Made by a program: the position numbers and the translations under genes. This document shows positions 57,001-64,000 of a stretch of 64,000 nucleotides of DNA, piece after piece. Positions within the stretch are counted from its first letter, which is position 1. Each line of letters opens with the position of its first letter. Under the pieces are notes generated by a model that saw only the letters and a program-made list of their open reading frames with translations, was not told the DNA's origin and made no database searches. Source of the DNA: Trichostrongylus colubriformis (taxonomy: Eukaryota > Nematoda > Chromadorea > Rhabditida > Trichostrongylidae); contig OZ022260.1 in NCBI GenBank assembly GCA_963978905.1, positions 12,017,725-12,081,724 of the forward strand, given 5' to 3'.

Positions 57001-59068
57001 CATTTCCCACAGTGTCCTACCTTTCAAATAGAACCAGTTGGGCTATCGCACAGTACTGTGCGATTAACATGCTAGAGATATGTAATGTGGAGAAAGTCGA
57101 TACTGACTAAGGAAGCCAAAAATTCCTATCACGTAATTCCGAACCGTGAAGCGCAGTTCAGCGCTCGATACAATTTGTTGCTACTGGTAACGGACGTTCA
57201 CTTCCCGATTACTTATTGCCTAGGCCACATTCATACAATAGTGAATGGGATTTCTGGCGGATTGAGGTAACGTAAAAGATGCTTATTGAACGAAATGAGC
57301 GCATCGCCGTATCCGCGATTCGAGAGAATTGGCGCATTCGCGTCAAGCATAAGATACATATCGATTGAGAAATTGAGAGTATGGCGCATCTGCGATCCAA
57401 GAGAAATGGCGAATGGCATCCGCGATATTGGCTATTCGCCACAATGCAAATATGTCAACTGACGTAGTAGTACGTGACATCGTCAAAAATCCCAAATCAC
57501 AGATGGGCCGAGGCGCCAAAAATTCTATTGGGTATGAAGCCTTAAGCTTTATTGGTGGCTGATAACTCTGTTGTTTACCACAGCTTATCACATCTCTACA
57601 TGCGTCCATCGCTTTTCAAAAGTATAAATGATTCAACGGTCGACACCTTGTATTACCACTGATCTGGATTAGAAATTTAGCGACATCACCACACCGCAGT
57701 ATGGATGCTGCTGTACGTGGTAGATGTTTATATAAGTAGGAAGTGTTATCACAACGGTAATGTTGCTTTAGATAGATAGTTCAGCACCATTACTAGTATT
57801 TTCATACATTAAGCAGGCGATTTCTCCCAGTGTCCACCATTACAACTACTTACTTGCGAAAATTCAGACCGACATACAAAGTTAGTGGTTTATATAATAG
57901 AGGGAGCGATGCAGCCATTCCATCACACCCGCTTGTGATCAACTCTTATCAGCCTTCATCGGCTACTACTAGATCTGATTCCGGTCATCCATTGAAGTGT
58001 AAATGGTACGCTCTCACCTCGAATAGTTGAACGAATTTGATGATATTTGTCTATGTTAGGCTTAACAAACCACATTTTGTTGACAGTACTCTCATCCATT
58101 AATTCTTCGCCCTCATTATCCCTATCGTCCTTATTATGTTCGCTATCCTGCGGACGGACAAACATATAGGCAGACTGAGAGACCGACACGCTGAGAAGCA
58201 GATGCACAAGGAAGTTTACATCATCGAAGAACAATCCTTACTACAGCTCCGTCTGACAGTCTCATTGCTTGCAGATACGCCGTGATGGACTGATAAACAG
58301 GCTGATAGCCTAACATGAGAGCTAGCTCATTTATGTGACGTTTTACAAATCTCACGGTTGCTCTGGACGTTTACACTTCGATTCACGTTTCAAATTGCCG
58401 CCTTTCGCCCTTTATGCTCTAATGTCGGACCAAGACGGTGCAGAGGACATAGCTCTTCAGGTCTGTGGAGACGTCATACTTAATTTACATAATAATTTTG
58501 ATTTCGGGAGTGTGTAACGGGGTTATCTATACATCCGAGACGTGCTTAAGGCAGTGTTCATAGTTCACGATTCAGGCGATCACGCGATTCAGGCGGAAGG
58601 AAAAAGATACATATTGATTGGGTGATTCAGGCGATCACGCGATCGCGTAAAGCACGCGATCGCGCGATCGCCTGAATCGTGAACTCTGAACAATGCCTAA
58701 ATGACCTATCAGGCACTTGCTAGAAAGTTCTGATTCTGAAGTTCGTACCCGGTGAATGTTCAGTCTTCCGTAACAAGAAGTCTCCTTCTTTTTTGAGTAA
58801 AGGTTCTGCGTCCATCCTGCAACAGATCTCAGTCAAAAAGAATGGATTAGTGGTTGACGATGTCCATCGAAAGGTACCGGGGAATGAGTCCGTGATAGTA
58901 CTCTGCGCCACGGACGTCATCTGTTATCGAAACAGCATCATCGCCTGCTTGTGAGTTCTGAAACGGACACTTTCATTGTGACCGGGACCCAACAGCAGCA
59001 GCAACAGCACAGGAACTTACCCCTTCGTTTGTATTATCGCCTTTGACATTCTTGCTTCTGCTGGCCAT
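45073..59068 (-). CDS. SH2 domain-tyrosine kinase of the nematode FES/FER type, 12 exons, 404 aa
   Basis: Minus-strand exons are 59068-59021, 58957-58878, 58816-58749, 48191-48056, 47936-47834, 47776-47681, 46879-46744, 46305-46142, 46085-46017, 45951-45876, 45390-45278 and 45198-45073. The total is 1215 nt, and every junction keeps phase. The SH2 domain spans about residues 36-115 ([13 protein letters not shown] with phosphotyrosine-binding Arg59, then MIVLALSC). The kinase domain has G-loop GEGAFGEV (148-155), Lys172, alpha-C Glu189, HRDIAARN (263-270), DFG (283-285), APE (307-309) and a C-lobe [13 protein letters not shown]. Length and order match nematode-expanded cytoplasmic FER-related kinases (FRK-1 and relatives), which lack the F-BAR region of vertebrate FES/FER. 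The activation segment (DFGMSDD...LEK) contains no tyrosine, unlike FES. Intron 3 is 10.6 kb and carries a LINE fragment and an antisense LTR element. No exon is disrupted, so the gene should be functional. Confidence 0.93.
48205..49100 (+). mobile_element. RTE-type LINE 3' fragments (two pieces)
   Basis: Short + strand frames match the C-terminal end of nematode RTE reverse transcriptase ORFs. 48205-48440 has LTLREQ and [12 protein letters not shown]. 48545-49100 has [26 protein letters not shown], then [10 protein letters not shown] and FFKKLNEY. The two pieces repeat part of the same region, so two truncated insertions or a rearrangement are present. There are stops in every frame. The LTR element at 49117 has landed at the right edge. 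Confidence 0.7.
49117..49893 (+). repeat. 5' LTR
   Basis: 777 bp, TGTCGCGG...CCGCGACA with an 8-bp terminal inverted repeat. It contains TATATAAG at 49238-49245 and one TAATACGT (49464). It differs from the 3' LTR by scattered substitutions and a net one-base length change. Confidence 0.93.
49238..49245 (+). promoter_or_regulatory. LTR TATA box
   Basis: TATATAAG followed by a GC-rich leader; the same box lies at 55601-55608 in the 3' LTR. It would drive the element's transcript from about 49270. Confidence 0.6.
49894..49918 (+). other. Primer-binding site, probably tRNA-Gly
   Basis: TGGTGCATCGG follows the 5' LTR directly. Its first 11 bases are complementary to the CCA-tailed 3' end expected for the conserved tRNA-Gly(GCC), which ends CCGATGCA plus CCA. 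Beyond that the match is partial. Confidence 0.55.
51089..51271 (+). CDS. Gag-like N-terminal fragment
   Basis: From ATG at 51089 about 60 codons are open (start [20 protein letters not shown]), helix-prone and charged as expected for a Gag N-terminus, before the frame runs into T-rich sequence. A CAGGTAAGT donor at 51204 and a GGTGAGT at 51271 suggest that the coding part is an exon. Further gag-like pieces may be at about 53320-53560 and 53585-53690 in other frames. No family-level assignment is made. Confidence 0.4.
51674..52071 (+). pseudogene. BEL/Pao-like integrase fragment, frameshifted
   Basis: The first piece reads [19 protein letters not shown], the block around the second catalytic Asp of retroviral-type integrases, then meets a stop. 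A frame change leads to [17 protein letters not shown] and [16 protein letters not shown], with the Glu of the DDE triad region and the RPLT signature of BEL/Pao elements, and then [12 protein letters not shown] stop lies at 52069-52071. The upstream zinc-binding part and first Asp are absent, so it is inactive. Confidence 0.7.
54990..55380 (+). repeat. Array of CCTTAAGG palindromes before the 3' LTR
   Basis: GCCCTTAAGGCGC or close variants occur near 54996, 55036, 55071, 55166, 55202 (CCCTTGAGG), 55284 and 55361 (CCCTTAGGG), separated by T-rich spacers of about 30-90 bp. Each can form a small hairpin or act as a protein site. Confidence 0.7.
55480..56255 (+). repeat. 3' LTR
   Basis: 776 bp, same termini as the 5' LTR, followed by the AATTT duplication. 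Only a short purine run (TTGGGAG) precedes it, so the polypurine tract is weak or altered. Confidence 0.93.
56595..56880. repeat. Copy of the GC-rich Mutator-like MITE
   Basis: Shares CTTCCACCCATGCCA, GCCTCCTGCACCCATG and CATGCCACC words with 44190-44430 and the reverse complement of 15078-15329. The tips are degenerate (GTGCACTTACGACGG, CCTTCATAAATGCAC). Confidence 0.65.
57037..58250 (-). repeat. Diverged Helitron-like element with a variant hairpin terminus
   Basis: At 57037-57064, CCAGTTGGGCTATCGCACAGTACTGTGCGAT (shown in part) carries a perfect 20-bp palindrome ATCGCACAGTACTGTGCGAT followed, on the minus strand, by AGCCCAACTGG and T. This is the same layout as the intact Helitron-like 3' ends. 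From about 57930 there are relics of the tandem units (ATCAACTCTTATCAGCC). The 5' TC end is not identified, so the right boundary is approximate. Confidence 0.45.
57250..57545. repeat. Diverged relative of the MITE at 38835-39182
   Basis: Shares GCGATTCGAGAGAATTGGCGCAT, GGCTATTCGCCACAATGCA and AAAAATCCCAAATC words. The tips are eroded, although GGGTATGAAGCCTTAAG remains at the right. Confidence 0.6.
58549..58698. mobile_element. 150-bp MITE in kinase intron 3
   Basis: AGGCAGTGTTCATAGTTCAC at the left is matched inverted by GTGAACTCTGAACAATGCCT at the right. The arms contain GATTCAGGCGATCACGCGAT and its inverse. It ends 50 bp from exon 3 of the kinase gene. Confidence 0.75.
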
Positions 59069-59069
59069 C

Positions 59070-61317
59070 GACGTAATGAGACCCACCGCTCGACTTTGGG
59101 CCTTTTAAGTGAACGACCGCTTAAATTTCTAGCAAACTGTTTACTTGAAACTTTGCGGTGTGTTATGTTAACCACTCAATGTGAGGAAACAGTAGCAACA
59201 AAGCCTAAGGGAGGGTTTTGAAAAGGGGACTGTAATTAAAGGAAGTGGGGTGTGTAGACTTACGTCGAATTTTCGCTTTGCGATGTCGCACTCACGGCGC
59301 CATCAGCACAACTTGCCGCGGTCAGGTGGAATCCCGCTTAGGACGCAAGGTTCTTCAAGAAATAGCTGTTTATCTCGGCATCATCTGAGAGTGAAAACTT
59401 TTGTGTCCTGAAAGGGCAAAATAGTAACATAAAAAGTAGGAGAAACGACAGCATTACATGATAACAATCCTATTCAAGAAGTGATTAATTAAGGCGTAGA
59501 GCTTCGAAGGGAGCGTTGCAATGTACACAATCACACGCAAAGAAATCGGCGGCGCCGCTCGCCGCGTGCGCAGCGCGAAAATTCTACATAAGTCCACACA
59601 TCCAAGGAAGTGATGGGAGTACCTCGGGCAGTGAGAACTCTTGATGTAAATCACCAAAATGGAAGCTATGGGTCTAGGAAGACCATATGTGACGTAATTC
59701 CAGCGGAAAGCGCTTTTGAACCTCAAAGGAAGCGTCTTTTTCAACGGCTGCCGACATTTTTATTCCAGCCCGCCCTTTCTGAAAGTCAGGGGCGGAAGGA
59801 GGGTCTCTCTATTCGGGATCTTGACCTTGCTTCCAGTTTTTTTTTCACATTCATACTACTAAGTACCTCGGCTTTCATATTCAGTAATCTCATTACTGCC
59901 TTTACCTCATAAGTTCAGTTTCTGTGAGGTTTATTGATCTATGGTATTTATGTATTTATGTTTAGCTGGGAATTTAGTTAGTTCCCTGAACTTAAGGAGG
60001 AAATTAAGATCTCGTTCATGACATTGGTAGCGTTCTTTATTCGATCTTTTAGCCGCTTCATCTTCCATCTATAGCTTTGTGTTTTATGATGAAGCATCAC
60101 AGCACGCGTAAATAAATAAATAAAGAAGGCGAAAGAGATCAGGTCCAAATCATCGACGTCTCATGTGGATGTGTCATTCACCCGTAGGTGCTTCCTCTGT
60201 CTAGGTCTTCCACTTCCCTCATAACGCACGCTGCCACCTTCATTTTAGTGAAACCATAAGCCTTTATCGTTCCAGTACAAGGAACCCTCTCTCAGGAGCC
60301 TAGGGCCACATCCCTTCCTTCCAACCCCCCTTCCCCGCATCCTAGACCTTTTCCCTGCCCACTGCTTCCTATCTATCGAGAGCTAACGACGTAAGGACGA
60401 AAACAAAGAATCTTGCAGGCTATACAAGGGAAGTTTAATGGACAAACGGAAACTGTTATTTGAATCCACCAATGCAGAACTTCTCAAAATTTAAGATTCA
60501 GAACTGTCGCACTATGTTAATGTCTCACTAAGCGAACTGGGAAAGTGGTAGGTCTTTATCTCTTTGTCCTTGAATGAAGGGGTTTAAAATGGCACCTTTT
60601 CCTGTTTCCATGGTGACTGAGCGCAAGCGACTCCACTCAACCTCACCGAGAATAGTTGAATGTTGCTTCTCCAGGAATTCTACCGGGGGTTTTGTTATTC
60701 TTATGCCGATTACAAGTAAAACATTGTTTTTTTTTATTGCTAACATTTTGTTACTGTTGATGTACCGATGGTGCACCTCGAATGCAAGAAAATAAATAAA
60801 TAAAACATATAATTTATCTAATTCGAATGGCGTACTTTGTGATTATGCATTCGAAATGTCGATATCCCATATGCTCTAATTACCGACCATTCTCTTATCA
60901 AACAGTGTGAAAAACTTATTTCCGAACGAGGTTTCAGCACTTCAACAGAAACTTTGGCTATTCAAAGACTGTGTTTGGCGTTGTGCGTAGGTGCTTTAGG
61001 TTTTTGATAACGCTCCAAATCTAGAGTCCTAAAGTTCGTTGTATTTACAGTACGCATCGCCCCTCTAATAAATCACGCCCACTTCGAACTAGTAAAACAC
61101 GAAGTGGTGCCCTCATGCAAAAAAGAAGTTTCAAATTGATGCAATATTGAGACGAATTTGTAAAAATGGAAATGACTGCAAAATTCAGGGCAGATGGAGG
61201 GAATAAATTTGTTCAGAAAGATTTTAGTGCGACTTCTTTCAGCTATTTCAAATAGTTCCATACGCTTCGTCGCTTCAAAGCCAGTTGCTCGTCTAAATGA
61301 TTTATTCTAGCTAGAAA
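59070..61317. other. Intergenic interval between the kinase and BBS1 genes
   Basis: This region holds the divergent promoters of the - strand kinase and + strand BBS1 genes, although no clear TATA box was found for either. A fragment of the GC-rich MITE lies near 59270. An 82-codon minus-strand frame (60776-60528) looks protein-like (PPVEFLEKQHSTILGEVEWS) but has no flanking splice structure. AAATAAATAAATAAAG runs occur near 60110 and 60790. Confidence 0.45.
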
Positions 61318-63919
61318 ATGGCCACACCAGAAACGGTAAAATGGATGTCAGCACTATCAGATGAGCAGGCTGGTGTGTTCACGTTCTCACATTGTGTCTG
61401 TTTATCCGATATGTATGGTGACGGTGATACGAAGCTCGTCGTGGCCCACGTGGGCAGTTCAAAGTAAGCGTGCAATATTGTGAAATTTTAATTTAAATAA
61501 AGCCTTTGAGTTTTCCAATTTTTTCGCCTTTTTGATTCAGTTTTTCACTCCTCCAAGTTGACAACCGACGTTTGGTGATGATCTTTCCCGTTTATGCCGC
61601 GCTTTCAGACAAAAATTCCTTCACAATGCGCAGTGCGGGGAGAATGTTCCTAAACAAATTCCAAAGTTATCTGCAATGAACTCCAACAACATCTAAAATT
61701 CACCGCTTCAATCAAATGATAAAAGACCACAAGTGACGTAACAACTAGTGTAATGCCTTTCCGCTGATGCGACTTATAGCGGTTTTCTGGAACTCGTTGC
61801 ACTTTTTCCATTATCTGCAAACATTACTGTGGAAGTTCATTTTTGTTTTCCTCTATTTTGTTCCGCTTTGTTGTTTTGAAAAGCGTCATACCTCATGCCT
61901 GTGAAGTTGTGTTGATCCCCCCCCCCCCCCCCCACAGCTACCAGGCCATCCGCAGCCGTCGAACCGAAAGGTATTCAAACGAGGCTGCTATAAGAGCCCC
62001 AAAGCGCCTCTTAGCGCGAGTTTCTTCGAGGTCATTCTTTTTTAGAATCCGCCATTCCATAAAAATGCCTCCCTGGTCCTAATTTCACTACTTTTAATAG
62101 TGTTTTTGAATTACAAGAAGTTTTCCAGGCGGCTAATTTGTGGGAAGAAGTAGAACCAATTGGGCAAGCTGCGCGCATAGCTGCTAAATAGTGGCATGGT
62201 ACAAAAGTGATTGTTCACAAAAAAAATTTAGAAAAAAATGAGTGAAGTGACGGATACGCGACAATCCTCGTGGATCATCTGCCTCTCCATTCCCTACTGA
62301 CGAGGACTGCTAAATACATAATTCAGCAAGACAAAAAATGAGACGACTACGGAGTTCACCGATGTGAGCAGAGGTCTTCTTGAGCTCTACCGTAACAGCG
62401 CGAATCATCGCGGAACAGTGTGGCTCTTTTCCGTTCCTCCCAATGACGCTCCTATACTGCACCTTCCTCATTCCCTGATTTTCAGATTCAATATGCGTCT
62501 AAAAGTTTTCAAAGGTGTGTCTGTAGTCGCTGAGAGTGCTCTCGCAGACATGCCAACAGCGATCGTGTCGTTCTACAACGAAAAAGTGCGTATTTCGAGA
62601 TTTCGACCCTTTCCGCTTTTATTATCATTTCGATAATCTTTCAGATCACATTACCAGCTCTCGGTGTCGCTTCTGGTTCATATATCCGTATCTACAAAAA
62701 TTTAAAGCCATTTTACCAGGTTTAGTTAGAGGAATTTTTGGTTGTTGGGTTTCTCTGTTTTTTTCTATTTTTGAAAGATTTCACAAAAAATTTTGTATCC
62801 CGTCTATTGTTTTCATTCGAGCTCTTTGAGACAAAGCTGCAAAAGGCGATTGTTACAGCTCAAAAGCACCGCCAGGAAGGCAAGAAAGAAAAGCGTATTT
62901 CAAAGCATTATCCTCTGCAAACGATTTCATTTGAACTTAGAAGATATTTCAGAAAACATTTGAGAAGATAATGGCACGCTTCAAGCGGGCTAAGACCGCT
63001 GTAATTTGATGTCGCGTTGGGTGAAATTGATTCCATTCGATGAAGTTGAACTTGTAAAACAGCAACAACGAACAAGTGAAGCAAAGAAAGGGAGAAAAAG
63101 TGAAACAGCGTGAAAAAAGTGTGATTATGATAGAAAACCATGAATTCACACTCGACGTCTTGGTTAGGTGTCGTGTGTGCAATGCAACAAACTGCGCGCC
63201 GCCGTGACCCGTACCGTTAGCCAAAATTGCCTCCTCCTGGTGTCTCGAAGGCGCGGATGTAGAATTTATACGTCAGCTTGAAGCTTGTACCTTCGTATAC
63301 TCGTTTCTTTTCTTCCAAGCTATCTCTGTAAACCGAAATTCGGAACTTTCAAGAACCTTCCAAGTTTCTTCTATAAGAGTTTTTCATAGAATAGAAAGTG
63401 TTATTTGCAGTACAATACTCCATCAGCTCCCGTTCACAAAGTGGAACAGGAAGCATGGACGAAAACTTCCGCCAAACAACTCACACAGGACCAACTGTTC
63501 ACCGTCATAGAAAGTTTGGCAAATGAAGTAAGTGAGATCTGACAATGATCGCCAATTTGGCCTTCACCACTGTTTTCAGATATCACCAAAAGAGCTTACG
63601 CCGGTTTCTCAAACGTTGTTGGTGACGAAGCCCGAAGAACGTTCAGCTTTCATTGACTATTACGCGGTTCCGAAATATGTGAACAATTTACAGAATCAGG
63701 CAACCATTTTAGATTGGGTAATAGTTATAATAATAACGGACTTAATATTATAGGCAACCATAACCTGCTTGTCGTCGATGCCAAAATCAACCGTGGACAA
63801 CATCGACGTGCTTGTGTTCGGTACCGAACGAGGAATGGTACGAGCAGTAGACTCACAGGCCTTTCAAATCATCGCTGATTGCCACATTCCTGGTGTGCCT
63901 GTGCATATTGTCACTCACG
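61318..63919 (+). CDS. bbs-1: BBSome subunit BBS1, N-terminal part (runs off the window)
   Basis: Exons are 61318-61463, 62486-62585, 62645-62719, 63411-63527, 63580-63717 and 63754-63919, all with GT..AG introns and consistent phase. The gene continues past the window. The protein starts MATPETVKWMSALSDEQAG, then FSHCVCLSDMYGDGDTKLVV, a close match to the first beta-propeller blade of BBS1. Next come FNMRLKVFKG, LPTAIVSFY-type and GVASGSYIRIYKNLKPFY, and later DVLVFGTERGMVRAVDSQAF and HIPGVPVHIV. BBS1 is the ARL6-binding subunit of the BBSome coat that moves membrane proteins through cilia; in worms this means ciliated sensory neurons. ATG 61318 is chosen because it follows a TTCTAG splice-acceptor-like site, possibly for spliced leader, and fits the family's start. 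Introns 1 and 3 are longer (about 1.0 and 0.7 kb), and intron 6 carries a Helitron-like terminus. Confidence 0.92.
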
Positions 63920-63975
63920 GTAACTTCATCTCTCATTTGCTCCGATATCAAACAATATCATCGGCTTCTATACTG

Positions 63976-64000
63976 ACCAGTTGGGCTGGCGCACTTAAGT
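63976..64000 (-). repeat. Helitron-like 3' terminus at the window edge
   Basis: ACCAGTTGGGCTGGCGCAC matches the palindromic-module terminus of the Helitron-like family (ending CCAACTGG then T on the minus strand). The element continues beyond the window, inside a BBS1 intron. Confidence 0.5.

Noticed and set aside
62738..62971. Basic 77-codon plus-strand ORF in the BBS1 region
   Set aside because: Lies in BBS1 intron 3; the reading that continues the BBS1 propeller resumes at 63411 with a correct acceptor.

Overview
The window reads as a nuclear contig from a clade V nematode, most likely a strongylid such as a hookworm (inference). The grounds are cuticle-collagen genes with the standard nematode architecture, a small SH2-tyrosine kinase of the nematode FES/FER type, short introns of about 50-75 bp beside intron gaps swollen by transposons, and an RTE-type LINE 3' end of the kind common in these worms. 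No prokaryotic features are present.

Layout. 1-1.4 kb: the 3' part of an intronless UPF1-like SF1 helicase ORF, followed by a purine tract and an LTR-like segment, so probably cargo of a retroelement. 2-14.3 kb: a thicket of non-autonomous elements. The main ones are three full copies of a Helitron-like family with internal 146-bp tandem units, a Mutator-like TIR element nested around one of them, and several foldback elements. 18-23 kb: a five-exon gene for a predicted secreted 147-aa protein of unknown family, and a decayed tandem copy of it. 23.5-32.2 kb: mariner, Tc1 and MULE-like insertions around an intact cuticle collagen (25.6-27.2 kb, + strand). 33.2-41.1 kb: a tandem segmental duplication. 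Its distal copy has an intact collagen on the - strand; its proximal copy has a frameshifted, internally inverted collagen pseudogene. 45.1-59.1 kb: a 12-exon SH2-kinase gene on the - strand, reconstructed in full (404 aa). Its 10.6-kb third intron holds LINE debris and a complete 7.14-kb LTR element with a perfect 5-bp target duplication. 61.3 kb to the end: the first six exons of the BBS1 orthologue on the + strand.

Host genes are sparse (secreted protein, two collagens, kinase, BBS1) and functionally unrelated: cuticle structure, signalling, ciliary trafficking. Most of the DNA is mobile-element derived. The most unusual object is the LTR element at 49117-56255. It keeps only gag-like and BEL/Pao-like integrase fragments, but on its sense strand carries nine exact TAATACGT octamers, five exact CAGGTAAGT splice-donor sites and an array of CCTTAAGG palindromes next to its 3' LTR.

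Exon coordinates below were obtained by reading splice sites and checking that reading phase is kept through every junction. Family names rest on motif recognition, not on database searches.
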